A stretch of 64,000 nucleotides of DNA from Phaeospirillum sp. (GTDB lineage: Bacteria; Pseudomonadota; Alphaproteobacteria; Rhodospirillales; Magnetospirillaceae), in the NCBI GenBank assembly GCA_030651575.1, contig JAUSFB010000032.1, forward strand, positions 637,841-701,840, read 5' to 3'. The notes beneath the pieces were generated by a model. That model did not search any database. It saw only the letters and a list, made by a program, of their open reading frames with translations, and had not been told where the DNA came from. A program made the position numbers and the translations under genes. Shown piece by piece: positions 42,497 to 52,718 of this stretch (the first letter of the stretch is position 1; every line of letters starts with the position of its first letter).

Positions 42497-43186
42497 CTAC
42501 GAAGAAGTGCGCCGGCCCTGACCGGCCGCCTTTTGTTCGACGGCAAAAACGGCAGCCTCGACACGCGAAGTGAGGTTGAGCTTGGCCAGGATGTGTTTGA
42601 CGTGGAGCTTGACTGTGTCGTGGCTGATGTCGAGTACACGGGCAATGGCCTTGTTCGACAGGCCTTGCGACAACTGCTGAAGTATCTCGCGCTCGCGGGC
42701 CGTCAGCAGCTTCAAGGTATCCGCCTTGGTAGTTGCAGCATTGCCGCCTTGCAGCAGGTTGACCAGCTTGAGCGTCATTGCCGGGGCTACCACTGTTTCG
42801 CCGCGTACAGCTCGCTGCACGGCGTCGACCACGTCTTCCGGTTCCATGTCCTTCAGCAGGTAGCCCTTGGCGCCGGCCTGCAGGGCAGCGGCGAGATCTT
42901 CCTCGGCATCGCTGACGGTGAGGATCAGCACCGGACCGTTCCAGCCATCTGCCCGCAACTGACGCAACAGGCTAAGGCCACCGCTGGGCGGCATGTTCAG
43001 GTCGGTGATGATGACATCGGGCCGCACTTCGGCAAGAGTGCGGCAGGCATCGTCGGAGTTGCCCGCGATGCCCGCCACGGTGATGGCGCCGCGCTGCTCC
43101 AGCAGTTCGGCAAGGCCCTTGCGAAACAGCGTGTGATCGTCGACCAGCATGACGCGAATCGGTTCGGCGTTGGTCGGCATACTCAT
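42497..43186 (-). CDS. NarL/LuxR-family response regulator
   Basis: 229 aa. Receiver: VMLVDDHTLFRKGLAELLEQ, phospho-Asp in DVIITDLNMPPSGG, and the KGYLLKDMEPED segment. Output domain LuxR-type HTH: LLTAREREILQQLSQGLSNK then AIARVLDISHDTVKLHVKHI. Overlaps the sensor kinase stop by four bases (ATGA). With the kinase it forms a two-component pair of the NarXL/NreBC type. Targets are unknown; it stands 2 kb from nuo and next to NUDIX. Confidence 0.94.
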   Translation of the reverse strand: MSMPTNAEPIRVMLVDDHTLFRKGLAELLEQRGAITVAGIAGNSDDACRTLAEVRPDVIITDLNMPPSGGLSLLRQLRADGWNGPVLILTVSDAEEDLAAALQAGAKGYLLKDMEPEDVVDAVQRAVRGETVVAPAMTLKLVNLLQGGNAATTKADTLKLLTAREREILQQLSQGLSNKAIARVLDISHDTVKLHVKHILAKLNLTSRVEAAVFAVEQKAAGQGRRTSS

Positions 43187-44424
43187 CCCGAGACTCCCCC
43201 TCCGGGGGGAAAGCTGAGTCTGACGCGAAATCCGCCCTGCGGCAGATTGACGACTTCCAGACGACCACCAATTTTTTGTGCCCGCTCGCGCATGATCGAA
43301 AGACCGAAGTGATCCCGCAACCCGGGATGCTCTTCGAATCCACCGACGCGATTGGCAATCGCGAAAAAGCCCTGCCCCCCCTTGCCATTGTCTTCGACCG
43401 TAGCGTGGTAATAGTCACCGGCGGCCTCCAGCGTCAGGCTCGCTTCGGTAGCACCGGAATGACGGGCAACATTGGCCAGCGCTTCCTGCAGAATATGAAA
43501 CACTTGGCTTTCCTGTTCCGGAGCAAGGCGCAGATCGGTGAGCCGGTTTTCATAGTGCAGCGCGATGCCGGTGCGTTCCTGAAAGCCAAAGGCGAGCCCT
43601 TGCAATGCATGCTGCAGGCCCATCGGATCCAGGCTGCTGCGAAACTGCACCAGCAACTCGCGCAGGTGTCCGTAGGCATCGTCGAGCGCCTGACCCACAT
43701 CGCCGGCGTATCTGGTGGTGCGCTCCGGCGACTGGTCGGCAATGGCGTCGTTGAGCATCGCCATGCGCATCTTCATGTAGGCCAGCGTCTGCGCCAGCGA
43801 ATCGTGAATTTCGGCCGCCATCATCTGGCGTTCGCTGGTCAGTACGATGCGCAGGTTTTCGCGTTTGAGCCGCGCGTTCTCCAGCGCCATGCCCAGGTGC
43901 TCACCGATCGAGCGAAATAGCAATGCCACTTCTTCGGGCAACTCGAACGCCTCAGGCAGGAACAGGTTGTAGGTGCCCAGCAATCGCCCGGCATTTTGCA
44001 GCGGCACCACCACCATGGCCTGGCAACCGGTCTTGAAAAAGTTGCCTCCGGTGCGCTCGTCGCATCCCTTCAGGTCGATCTCGAACAAGGGGCGGTTCTG
44101 GCCGATGGCAACTCCGCACTGGCCACAGTCGCGCGAGACGAGGCGTTCCTTTTCCACTACCTCCGGCGGCAGGCCACGCGACGCCACCATGCGCAAATGC
44201 AGGCCGTCACTGGTCAGCACCCGTACCACGCCGGCGTCTGCCTTGGCCAGACGAATCATGGTGCCCAAGAATCGGCCGAGCAGTTCGTCGAGGTCGTCCT
44301 CATCGGCGAGAGTGCTGGAAATTTCGGCGAGGACATGAAGCGCTTCCAGCGTGTGACTGCCGGATGGATCGAGATCCAGATCCTGGCGGGGAGTTTCGCT
44401 GTCCATCCTGTTCATGTCATTCAT
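43183..44424 (-). CDS. Soluble GAF-domain sensor histidine kinase (NarX/NreB type)
   Basis: 413 aa from ATG 44424 (four-base overlap with NUDIX stop). No membrane helix. The N-terminal GAF domain (about 25-190) carries four cysteines (C100, C103, C121 and C134 in RDCGQCGVAI, KGCDERTGG and KTGCQAM) that could bind an Fe-S cluster or form a redox switch. The HisKA_3 motif is EIHDSLAQTLAYMKM with His at 207; the HATPase has GKGGQGFFAIANRVG and GLRDHFGLSIMRERA. It phosphorylates the adjacent response regulator. Confidence 0.92.
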   Translation of the reverse strand: MNDMNRMDSETPRQDLDLDPSGSHTLEALHVLAEISSTLADEDDLDELLGRFLGTMIRLAKADAGVVRVLTSDGLHLRMVASRGLPPEVVEKERLVSRDCGQCGVAIGQNRPLFEIDLKGCDERTGGNFFKTGCQAMVVVPLQNAGRLLGTYNLFLPEAFELPEEVALLFRSIGEHLGMALENARLKRENLRIVLTSERQMMAAEIHDSLAQTLAYMKMRMAMLNDAIADQSPERTTRYAGDVGQALDDAYGHLRELLVQFRSSLDPMGLQHALQGLAFGFQERTGIALHYENRLTDLRLAPEQESQVFHILQEALANVARHSGATEASLTLEAAGDYYHATVEDNGKGGQGFFAIANRVGGFEEHPGLRDHFGLSIMRERAQKIGGRLEVVNLPQGGFRVRLSFPPGGGVSG

Positions 44425-44984
44425 TCCGGAACCGACCACGCGCCTGAATCGATTTTGTCCGCCCACATCAGGGCGGCGATGCTCTTGCCATCGGTGATCT
44501 CGCCGTCGCGCACCGCCAGAATGGCCTCTGCCACATTCATTTCAATGACATCGAGAAACTCGCCGTGATCGCGTTGATGGCCGACGTAAATCAAGCCGTG
44601 GGCCCGGAATATTTCAATGCGCTCATCGGAATAGCCGATGCACGGGTGCATTGTCGCCAGATGCCGCCAATGCTTTGCCTGATGGCCGGTCTCCTCGCGC
44701 AGCTCGCGCTTGGCAGTATCCAGCGGATGCTCACCGGGATCGATCTTGCCGGCAGGAAGCTCAAGAAATATGCGTTGCAGCGGATAGCGGAACTGGCGCT
44801 CGAACAGCAGCTTGCCGTTATCCAGCGCTGCCAGCACCACCACGGCTCCGGGGTGGGCGATCCACTCGCGAACCGTCTCGTGGCCGTTTGGCAGACGCAC
44901 CGTGTCGCGTCGCACATGCAGCAGCCTGCCGTCGAAAACCGGCTCGCTGGCCAACGTGTGTTCAATCAGGTCGGAATCGTCCAT
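44421..44984 (-). CDS. NUDIX hydrolase (ADP-ribose pyrophosphatase-like)
   Basis: 187 aa. The Nudix box GKIDPGEHPLDTAKRELREE followed by TGHQ is complete (G-x5-E-x7-REUxEExGU). The upstream PGAVVVLAALDNGKLLFERQ and FRYPLQRIFLELPAGK are typical of ADP-ribose diphosphatases. It hydrolyses ADP-ribose or similar nucleoside diphosphate derivatives. It is the first gene of an operon with the NarX- and NarL-like genes. Confidence 0.93.
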   Translation of the reverse strand: MDDSDLIEHTLASEPVFDGRLLHVRRDTVRLPNGHETVREWIAHPGAVVVLAALDNGKLLFERQFRYPLQRIFLELPAGKIDPGEHPLDTAKRELREETGHQAKHWRHLATMHPCIGYSDERIEIFRAHGLIYVGHQRDHGEFLDVIEMNVAEAILAVRDGEITDGKSIAALMWADKIDSGAWSVPE

Positions 44985-45060
44985 CTTGTTATCAGGCGTG
45001 TCATTGATACTTGAATGTGCACCGAAGCAGGCTATGTTATATCAGGCGGCGGCCGAAACG

Positions 45061-45094
45061 AAAAAGCCGCCATGCGACCTGCGCACAGCGGCTT
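45061..45094 (-). terminator. Terminator of the nuo operon
   Basis: Read on the minus strand after nuoN: AAGCCGC stem, 20-base loop, GCGGCTT with the T-run TTTTT ending the stem. It lies 51 bases after the nuoN stop and before the NUDIX promoter. Confidence 0.7.
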
Positions 45095-45144
45095 CCTTCG
45101 TTTCGTTCCTCTTGCGCCTCACGGCGCAATGACGGGCGCGCTGC

Positions 45145-46626
45145 TTAGAGCGAGCGCATCAGGGCAGTGGTGCAGACCATCATCACCGCGTCGGGGAACA
45201 CGCCAAAGGCAGCGACGGCAAGGCCGTTGAGCGACAGCAGCAGGCGCAGGTCGAGCCCGGCGGTGATCGGTGCGGAATCGACCGGGGTGTCGAAGTACAT
45301 CAGCTTGACCACGCGCAGGTAGTAGAAGGCGCCGATCAGGGAGAACATCACGGCAATCACCGCCACCGCCGTGTAGCCGGCCTTGATGGCGGCCAGCAGG
45401 ACCGCAAACTTGGCGAAGAAGCCGATGAAGAACGGGATGCCGGCCATGGAAAACATGATGATCAGCATCATCGCGGCGAACCACGGGCTGCGTTTGTTGA
45501 GCCCCTTGAAGTCTTCCAGATTCTCGGCTTCGTAACCGGCGCGCGACAGCAGCAGCACCATGCCGAATGCGCCCAGCGACATCAGGACGTAGGCGACGGT
45601 GTAATACAGCGCCGAGCTATAGGCATTTACCGCCGTAAAGGCATCGATCTGCCCGCCGACGACGCCCGACATCAAGCCGAGAACCATGTAGCCCATGTGC
45701 GAGATGGCTGAATACGCCAGCATGCGCTTGATGTTGGTCTGCGCGATAGCCGCCAGATTGCCGAGACCGATGGAGAGCACGGCCATGATCAGCAGCATCT
45801 TCTGCCAGTCGACTGCCAGCCCGAACAGCGCATAGACCAGCAGACGCAAAGCCATGGCGAATGCGGCGAGTTTCGGCGCGGACCCGATAAACATGGTCAC
45901 CGTCGTCGGCGCGCCGTGATAGACATCGGGAATCCACATGTGGAAGGGCACCAGGCCCAGCTTGAAGGCCACACCGGCGACGAGAAAGACCAGACCGAAC
46001 ACCAGCACCGGCTTTTCCGCCTGCCCTTGATAGAGTGCCTGGGCCACGCCACCGATTTCGAGGCTGCCGGTGGCACCATAGATCATCGACATGCCGTAGA
46101 GCAGCAGGCCCGACGCCAGTGCGCCGAGCACGAAATACTTCATCGCCGCCTCGGTGCCTCTTGTCGAGTCGCGATCAATGGCGACCAGGCCGTAGAGCGA
46201 GAGCGACATCAGCTCAAGACCGAGATACATGGTCAGGAAGCTTGCCGCCGAGATCATCACCATCATGCCCAGCGTGGCGTAGAGCACCAGCAGATAGAAC
46301 TCGCCCTTGTCCAGACCACGGTCGGCCATGTACTGCCGGCTGTAGACCAGCATCATGATCACCGCGAGGTAGGTCACCAGCTTGAGGAAGTCCGACAGGA
46401 GATCGTCGACGAACATGTTGCTGAAGGTCAGCGTGGTCTGCCCGTCGGAGTAGACCAGCGTGATTGCGGCACAGCCGATCAGGGTTATCACGGTCAGCAT
46501 GGCCGCCATCCAGCGACGGGTGGCGCCGAAGATCAGGTCGACAAACAGCACCACGAAGGACATCAGCAGGAGAAATATCTCCGGCGCCGCCGGGTACAGG
46601 TCGGGCATCACGAAATTATTCAGCAT
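45145..46626 (-). CDS. nuoN: NADH-quinone oxidoreductase subunit N
   Basis: 493 aa, about 14 membrane helices. Antiporter-like subunit of complex I (Mrp family). The buried polar residues expected in the proton path occur in [15 protein letters not shown] and [19 protein letters not shown]. It is the last gene of the 14-gene operon; 46 bases separate it from nuoM. Membrane protein of the proton-pumping arm. Confidence 0.97.
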   Translation of the reverse strand: MLNNFVMPDLYPAAPEIFLLLMSFVVLFVDLIFGATRRWMAAMLTVITLIGCAAITLVYSDGQTTLTFSNMFVDDLLSDFLKLVTYLAVIMMLVYSRQYMADRGLDKGEFYLLVLYATLGMMVMISAASFLTMYLGLELMSLSLYGLVAIDRDSTRGTEAAMKYFVLGALASGLLLYGMSMIYGATGSLEIGGVAQALYQGQAEKPVLVFGLVFLVAGVAFKLGLVPFHMWIPDVYHGAPTTVTMFIGSAPKLAAFAMALRLLVYALFGLAVDWQKMLLIMAVLSIGLGNLAAIAQTNIKRMLAYSAISHMGYMVLGLMSGVVGGQIDAFTAVNAYSSALYYTVAYVLMSLGAFGMVLLLSRAGYEAENLEDFKGLNKRSPWFAAMMLIIMFSMAGIPFFIGFFAKFAVLLAAIKAGYTAVAVIAVMFSLIGAFYYLRVVKLMYFDTPVDSAPITAGLDLRLLLSLNGLAVAAFGVFPDAVMMVCTTALMRSL

Positions 46627-46672
46627 CGCTTCTCTCGTGTCTCTCGCGCCGTGCGCCGCTTGGTTGTGGTCA

Positions 46673-48148
46673 TTACAGTTTGCTCACCGCAACATGCTTG
46701 AGCAGGTTATCCACCGAGGCGTGCATCACTTCGGTGAACGGGAAGGGATAGAGGCCCATGGCCAGAACGCAGACCGCCAGCAGACCGAGCACCAGCAGTT
46801 CGCGACTGCCGATGTCTTTCAGTTCGGCGACATGGGCGTTGCCGACATCGCCGAACACCACGCGCTTGACCATCCAGAGTGTGTAGGCGGCACCGAGAAT
46901 CAGCGTTGTCGCGGCAGCAAAGCCAACCCAGAAATTGAACTTGATGGCGCCCAGGATCACCATGAACTCGCCGACGAAACCGGAGGTGGCCGGCAAGCCG
47001 GAATTGGCCATGGAAAAGAACACGAACAGCGCGGCAAACTTCGGCATGGTATTCACCACGCCGCCGTAATCCGCGATCATGCGCGAATGCATGCGGTCGT
47101 ACATGACGCCGACGCAGAGGAACATCGCGGCCGAAACAAAACCGTGCGAGATCATTTGCACCAGTGCGCCTTCGACGCCGATCTGGTTGAAGATGAAGAA
47201 GCCAAGGGTGACAAAGCCCATGTGCGAAATCGACGAATACGCGATCAGCTTTTTCATGTCGGTCTGCACCAGTGCCACGAAGCCAATGTAGATGACGGCG
47301 ATCAGGGACAGGGAAATGATCAGCGGCGCCAGGTGGTGGCTGGCGTCGGGCACGATGGGCAGCGAAAACCGCACGAAACCGTAGGCGCCGAGCTTTAAGG
47401 CAATCGCGGCAAGTACTACCGAGCCGCCGGTGGGGGCTTCGACGTGGGCATCCGGCAACCAGGTATGCACCGGCCACATCGGCACCTTGACGGCGAATGA
47501 GACCAGGAAAGCAATGAAGATCAGGATCTGCGGCGCCATGCCGATCCTCAACTGGTGCCAGTCAAGAATGTTGAAGCTGCCGCCGGACTCGAGGAACAGC
47601 CAGATCAGGGCAACCAGCATCAGGAGCGAGCCGAGCAGCGTATAGAGGAAGAACTTGAAGGCCGCATAGACGCGGTTCGGTCCGCCCCAGGCGCCGATGA
47701 TGATGTACATCGGAATCAGCGATGCCTCGAAGAAGACGTAGAACAGCACGCCGTCAAGCGCGCAGAAGATCCCGTTCATGAGGCCCGACATGACGAGGAA
47801 GGCACCCATGTACTGCGCCTGCTTATCCTCAATCACTTCCCAGCCGGCCAGCACCACCAGCACGGTAATCAGGCTGTTGAGCAGGATGAAGGGCATCGAA
47901 ATGCCGTCAACCCCGAGCAGGTACTGGACATTGAAGCGGGTAATCCAGGGCGCCTGTTCGACGAACTGCATGCCGCTCAGCGTCGCATCGAAGCCGGTGT
48001 AGAGCGGGAGGGTGACCAGAAAGCCGGCGACGGCAACCGCCAGCGACAACCAGCGCACCAGTGTTCGGCGTTCGGAGCCGATCCAGAACACCGGCACGGC
48101 GCCAAGAATGGGGACCCAGATGGCAAGACTCAGGAGTTGCGAATTCAT
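46673..48148 (-). CDS. nuoM: NADH-quinone oxidoreductase subunit M
   Basis: 491 aa, about 14 helices. Antiporter-like subunit with the proton-channel segments [20 protein letters not shown] and [18 protein letters not shown]. Its neighbours N and L share the fold. It is in the membrane arm and contributes one of the proton-translocating channels. Located 46 bases after nuoL. Confidence 0.97.
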   Translation of the reverse strand: MNSQLLSLAIWVPILGAVPVFWIGSERRTLVRWLSLAVAVAGFLVTLPLYTGFDATLSGMQFVEQAPWITRFNVQYLLGVDGISMPFILLNSLITVLVVLAGWEVIEDKQAQYMGAFLVMSGLMNGIFCALDGVLFYVFFEASLIPMYIIIGAWGGPNRVYAAFKFFLYTLLGSLLMLVALIWLFLESGGSFNILDWHQLRIGMAPQILIFIAFLVSFAVKVPMWPVHTWLPDAHVEAPTGGSVVLAAIALKLGAYGFVRFSLPIVPDASHHLAPLIISLSLIAVIYIGFVALVQTDMKKLIAYSSISHMGFVTLGFFIFNQIGVEGALVQMISHGFVSAAMFLCVGVMYDRMHSRMIADYGGVVNTMPKFAALFVFFSMANSGLPATSGFVGEFMVILGAIKFNFWVGFAAATTLILGAAYTLWMVKRVVFGDVGNAHVAELKDIGSRELLVLGLLAVCVLAMGLYPFPFTEVMHASVDNLLKHVAVSKL

Positions 48149-48194
48149 CGGATTAATATTCCATCAGGCCGGTGTGCATTGGCGTGCCCACGCG

Positions 48195-50189
48195 CTAAGC
48201 CCTGTTGAACCAAAGCGTCAGCAGCGCAAAGACGCCGAAGATCATGCTGAAGGCGTACTGGTAAATGCGGCCGGTCTGGAACAGGCGTACCAGCCCGGAT
48301 ATCCAGCCGACTGCGCCGGCCGACCCATTCACCATGACACCGTCGATTACCGCCTCGTCGCCGCCCTTCCACAGGCCGCGGCCAATCAGGCGCGCGCCAC
48401 CGGCAAAGAACCAGTCGTTGAACCTGTCGAAGCCGTATTTCTCTTCGAGGATGGTGGCCAGCACACCCGACTTCTTCTTGATCACTGCCGGCAGGTCCGG
48501 ACGCACGATGTACAGGAACCAGGCCGTAGCCGCACCGGAAATCGCCAGCCAGAACGGCAACGTCGTCAATCCGTGCAGCATCATGGCGAACACGCCATGG
48601 AACTCCTCGGCCATCGCCTCGACGCTCTTGTGAGCCTCTCCAATGACGATCGAATCGCCGAACCATTTGCCGTAGAGAATGGTGCCGATCAGCCAGCCGG
48701 CGGCGACCGCCGGAATTGACAGCAGGATCAACGGCACGGTAACCACTTTGGGAGTTTCGTGCGGTTCGGCAGCGCCATGATGGCCGTGGTCATCATGGCG
48801 CGCGTCTTGGCCGTGCACGTCGTGCGCCGCTTCGCGGAAACGTTCCTTGCCGTGGAACGTGAAGAAGATCAGGCGGAAGGAATACAGGCCGCCGACGAAA
48901 ACCGCTGCCAGCGCGCAGAAATAGGCGAAGCCGGCACCGGGCACCTGGGCCAGGTGCACCGCCTCTATGATCGAATCCTTGGAGAAGAAGCCGGCGAAGG
49001 GCGGCAGGCCGGCGTTCGCAAGGGCACCGATCAGCATGGTGGCGTAGGTGATCGGCATGTACTTCCTGAGGCCACCCATGCGCCGCATGTCCTGCTCGTG
49101 ATGCATGGCGATGATCACCGAGCCGGCACCGAGGAACAGCACCGCCTTGAAGAAGGCATGCGTCATCAAGTGGAAAATCGCCACCGAATAGGCCGAAGCG
49201 CCCAGCGCCATGGTCATATAGCCAAGTTGCGACAGGGTCGAATAAGCGACTACGCGCTTGATGTCGGTCTGCACGATGGCGATCAGCGCCATGAACAGGC
49301 AGGTGATGGCGCCGATGACGATGACGAAGGACAGTGCCGTGTCGGACAGCTCGAACAGCGGCGACATCCGCGACACCATGAAGATACCGGCCGTGACCAT
49401 GGTCGCGGCGTGGATCAAGGCGGAGATCGGGGTCGGGCCTTCCATCGAATCGGGCAGCCAGACATGCAGCGGGAACTGCGCCGACTTGCCCATGGCGCCT
49501 ATAAACAGGCAGATGCAGATCGCGGTGATCAGCGGCCAGCCGGTGACCAACTCGGTGATCGCCGCAAGTTCGTTTCTCTTGGCGAACACCTGCGCATAAT
49601 CCAGGCTGCCGGCGTAGGCCGCTATCAGGCCGATGCCGAGCAGAAAGCCGAAGTCGCCGACGCGATTCACCAGGAAGGCCTTGAGGTTGGCGTAGATTGC
49701 TGTCGGCCGCGTGTACCAGAACCCGATCAGCAGGTAGGAGACCAAGCCCACCGCCTCCCAACCGAAGAACAACTGGACGAAGTTGTTCGACATTACCAAC
49801 ATCAGCATCGAGAAGGTAAATAGCGAAATGTAGCTGAAAAAGCGCTGATAGCCAGGGTCTTCCGCCATGTAGCCGATGGTGTACACATGCACCATGAGCG
49901 AAACGAAGTTGACCACCAGCATCATGGTGACGGTCAGCGGATCGATCAGGAAACCGACTTCAAGTTTGAGGCCGCCGGACTCCATCCAGGTGTAGACCGC
50001 GCCATTGAACAGATGACCGGCCTGCACGTCCTGAAAGATCAGCACCGACAGCGCAAACGAAATCGCGACCCCCAGAATCGTGACCAGGTGCGAACCGGTA
50101 CGGCCGAGTATCTTGCCGAAGAAGCCGGCCAGGATAGCCCCGGCCAGGGGTGCGAGGGGAACCAGCAAGTAGAGTGTCTTCATGCCCAT
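48195..50189 (-). CDS. nuoL: NADH-quinone oxidoreductase subunit L
   Basis: 664 aa. Start placed at ATG 50189 (GMKTLYLLVPLAPLAGA) as in betaproteobacteria; a GTG at 50195 and an ATG at 50183 are alternatives. The Mrp-like core has GKSAQFPLHVWLPDSMEGPT and the helix-HL region at the C-terminus. It is the distal proton-pumping subunit with the long lateral helix that runs along the membrane arm. Confidence 0.95.
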   Translation of the reverse strand: MGMKTLYLLVPLAPLAGAILAGFFGKILGRTGSHLVTILGVAISFALSVLIFQDVQAGHLFNGAVYTWMESGGLKLEVGFLIDPLTVTMMLVVNFVSLMVHVYTIGYMAEDPGYQRFFSYISLFTFSMLMLVMSNNFVQLFFGWEAVGLVSYLLIGFWYTRPTAIYANLKAFLVNRVGDFGFLLGIGLIAAYAGSLDYAQVFAKRNELAAITELVTGWPLITAICICLFIGAMGKSAQFPLHVWLPDSMEGPTPISALIHAATMVTAGIFMVSRMSPLFELSDTALSFVIVIGAITCLFMALIAIVQTDIKRVVAYSTLSQLGYMTMALGASAYSVAIFHLMTHAFFKAVLFLGAGSVIIAMHHEQDMRRMGGLRKYMPITYATMLIGALANAGLPPFAGFFSKDSIIEAVHLAQVPGAGFAYFCALAAVFVGGLYSFRLIFFTFHGKERFREAAHDVHGQDARHDDHGHHGAAEPHETPKVVTVPLILLSIPAVAAGWLIGTILYGKWFGDSIVIGEAHKSVEAMAEEFHGVFAMMLHGLTTLPFWLAISGAATAWFLYIVRPDLPAVIKKKSGVLATILEEKYGFDRFNDWFFAGGARLIGRGLWKGGDEAVIDGVMVNGSAGAVGWISGLVRLFQTGRIYQYAFSMIFGVFALLTLWFNRA

Positions 50190-50196
50190 GGTCACA

Positions 50197-50502
50197 CTAG
50201 CCCTTCAGACTGTCGAGTTCTTCGACATCGATTGAGGACAGATTGCGGAACAGCACCACCAGGATGGCGAGACCGATACCGGACTCGGCGGCAGCCACAA
50301 CGAGAATGAAAAAGACGAAGAGTTGGCCCGAGAGGTCATTGAGATAGTGCGAAAAGGCGACGAAATTCAGATTCACTGCCAGCAGCATCAGTTCGATGGC
50401 CATCAGCAACACGATCAGGTTCTTCCGGTTGAGGAAGATGCCGACCATGCCGATGGCGAACAGGAGGGCGGCCAGGATCAGGTAGTGTGAAAGCGAAATC
50501 AT
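50197..50502 (-). CDS. nuoK: NADH-quinone oxidoreductase subunit K
   Basis: 101 aa, three membrane helices. The conserved Glu residues of the proton path occur in [20 protein letters not shown] and [17 protein letters not shown]. It overlaps the nuoJ stop by four bases. Membrane arm subunit of complex I. Confidence 0.96.
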   Translation of the reverse strand: MISLSHYLILAALLFAIGMVGIFLNRKNLIVLLMAIELMLLAVNLNFVAFSHYLNDLSGQLFVFFILVVAAAESGIGLAILVVLFRNLSSIDVEELDSLKG

Positions 50503-51134
50503 GCCTGGTCCCCTTCCTTCGTCGCGGCAACGGGAAGCTCGACTTCAGGAGCCATCTTGACCAGGCGCATGCGGTCTTTCGCCTTGACGGCAATCTGGTC
50601 GGATGAATGCATGGCCTTGTTGTCCTTGCGCCGGCGCAGAGTCAGCATGACGGCGGCGATGATGGCCACCAGCAGTATGACGGAAGCGATTTCGAACGGA
50701 TAGGCGTAATCGGTGTAGAGCAAGCGCGCCAGTTCCTTGGTGTTGCTGTAGTTCGCCGGCATGTTCTGCGGCGGCAGATTGGCCAGACCGAAGTAGCGGC
50801 CTGAAAGCACCACCGCCATCTCGCCCACCATCAGCAAACCGACCAAGCCACCGAGTGGCAGGTTGTTCCAGAAGCCCTGACGGATGCGCTCGATATTAAT
50901 GTCGAGCATCATCACCACGAACAGGAACAACACCATCACTGCGCCGACATAAACCATGATCAGCGCCAGGGCGAGGAACTCGGCCTGCAGCAGCATCCAC
51001 AGCGCCGCCACATTGAAAAAGGCCAGCACCAGGAAGAGTGCGGCATGTACCGGATTGCGCGCCGTGATCACGCGCAGGGCGGCGACAACCGTCACGGCGG
51101 AGAAGATATAGAAGAGTACGGTCTTGAATTCCAT
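50499..51134 (-). CDS. nuoJ: NADH-quinone oxidoreductase subunit J
   Basis: 211 aa from ATG 51134 ([11 protein letters not shown]); a longer frame adds an 11-residue leader. About five helices, including [20 protein letters not shown], which contains the pi-bulge region important for coupling. Membrane arm subunit. The C-terminal tail is charged and variable. Confidence 0.95.
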   Translation of the reverse strand: MEFKTVLFYIFSAVTVVAALRVITARNPVHAALFLVLAFFNVAALWMLLQAEFLALALIMVYVGAVMVLFLFVVMMLDINIERIRQGFWNNLPLGGLVGLLMVGEMAVVLSGRYFGLANLPPQNMPANYSNTKELARLLYTDYAYPFEIASVILLVAIIAAVMLTLRRRKDNKAMHSSDQIAVKAKDRMRLVKMAPEVELPVAATKEGDQA

Positions 51135-51141
51135 GACTGGG

Positions 51142-51627
51142 TCAGCGGTAAGGGGCATCTTGCGCACGATCGGCGGCGATCTGCGCCTCGTTGCGGTCGC
51201 CCACGGCCAGCAACATCTGTTTGGTGTAGTAGAGATCGCCGCGCGTTTCGCCGTGATATTCGAATATGCGGGTCATGACAATGGCGTCGACCGGGCAGGC
51301 TTCTTCACAAAAGCCGCAGAAAATGCACTTGGTCAGATCGATGTCGTAGCGTGTCGTGCGACGGCTGCCATCGTCGCGCTCGGCGGACTCGATGGTAATC
51401 GCCAGCGCCGGACAAACCGCTTCGCACAACTTGCAGGCGATGCAGCGCTCTTCGCCATTCGGGTAGCGGCGCAGGGCATGCAGGCCGCGGAAACGGTTGC
51501 TCTGCGGTGTCTTTTCTTCCGGATACTGGACGGTGATCTTGCGCGCGAACATGTAGCGGCCGGTCACCGCCATGCCCTTGAACAGTTCCTTGAGGAACAG
51601 GCTACCAATGAAATCTCTTGCACCCAT
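51142..51627 (-). CDS. nuoI: NADH-quinone oxidoreductase subunit I
   Basis: 161 aa. Two [4Fe-4S] clusters are visible in [12 protein letters not shown] and [12 protein letters not shown] (N6a and N6b). The start [14 protein letters not shown] has AGAGAG upstream. Part of the peripheral arm; electron carrier between NuoG and NuoB. Confidence 0.97.
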   Translation of the reverse strand: MGARDFIGSLFLKELFKGMAVTGRYMFARKITVQYPEEKTPQSNRFRGLHALRRYPNGEERCIACKLCEAVCPALAITIESAERDDGSRRTTRYDIDLTKCIFCGFCEEACPVDAIVMTRIFEYHGETRGDLYYTKQMLLAVGDRNEAQIAADRAQDAPYR

Positions 51628-51644
51628 GGTGATCTCTCTCGGCC

Positions 51645-52718
51645 CTATTTCCAGATAGTCAGCGGCGACATCATCCAGACGCCAACCACCAGAATCCAGA
51701 CCAGCGTCAGCGGCACAAACACCTTCCATCCCAGACGCATGATCTGGTCATAGCGATAGCGCGGGAATGTAGCCCGAATCCAGAGAAAGAAGAACAGGAT
51801 CGCCGCCATTTTCGCGGCCATCCAGTGGAAGCCGTCGGGCAGAGCGCCAATCGGGGACAGCCAGCCGCCGAGGAAGAACACGGAGACCATCGCCGAGATC
51901 AGGATCATGTTGGCATACTCGGCGAGGAAGAACATCGCGAAGGACATGCCCGAGTATTCGACCATGTGGCCGGCGACGATTTCCGACTCGCCCTCGACGA
52001 CGTCGAAAGGCGCACGGTTGGTCTCGGCGACGCCGGAAATCAGGTAGACGGCGAACATCGGCAGCAAGGGCAGCCAATTCCAGGAAAACAGGCCAAGCCC
52101 GTAACCGGCAAACAGCCCCTTGCTCTGGGCGTTAACGATTTCGGACAGGTTGAGGCTGTTCGAAACCATCAGTACGGTGATCAGCCCCAGTCCCATCGAG
52201 ACCTCGTAAGAGATCATCTGTGCCGAGGCGCGCATGGCGCCGAAGAACGGGTACTTGGAATTCGACGCCCAGCCGGCAATGATGATGCCGTAGACACCGA
52301 CCGAACTTATGGCCAGCAAATACAGCACTCCCGCATCGACGTTGGCCAGCACCCAGCCGGGTGCGAACGGAACCACGGCCCAGGCGGCCAGCGCCGGCGC
52401 AATAGCCATGATGGGGCCGAGCACAAAAAGTTTCTTGTCGGCTGCGGTCGGGAAGATGATTTCCTTGAGGAACAGTTTCAGACCGTCGGCGATCGGCTGC
52501 AACAGGCCCCAGGGACCAACCCGGTTAGGGCCGATGCGGACCTGCATCCAGCCGATGACCTTGCGCTCCCAGAAGGTCAGGTACGCGACCGACAGCAACA
52601 GGGGGACCAGAATCAGCACGATCCTGAGCAGGGTCCAGATCAGCGGCCACACCGGCTTGATCGTGGGCCACAGTGGCCCGAGCAGGCCTTCGACGAAGGG
52701 CAGAACGGTGGCTTCCAT
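51645..52718 (-). CDS. nuoH: NADH-quinone oxidoreductase subunit H
   Basis: 357 aa, about eight helices. The quinone-site segments [39 protein letters not shown] and [20 protein letters not shown] are intact. It connects the peripheral and membrane arms and forms part of the quinone chamber. Start overlaps the nuoG stop by one base (TGATG). Confidence 0.97.
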   Translation of the reverse strand: MEATVLPFVEGLLGPLWPTIKPVWPLIWTLLRIVLILVPLLLSVAYLTFWERKVIGWMQVRIGPNRVGPWGLLQPIADGLKLFLKEIIFPTAADKKLFVLGPIMAIAPALAAWAVVPFAPGWVLANVDAGVLYLLAISSVGVYGIIIAGWASNSKYPFFGAMRASAQMISYEVSMGLGLITVLMVSNSLNLSEIVNAQSKGLFAGYGLGLFSWNWLPLLPMFAVYLISGVAETNRAPFDVVEGESEIVAGHMVEYSGMSFAMFFLAEYANMILISAMVSVFFLGGWLSPIGALPDGFHWMAAKMAAILFFFLWIRATFPRYRYDQIMRLGWKVFVPLTLVWILVVGVWMMSPLTIWK

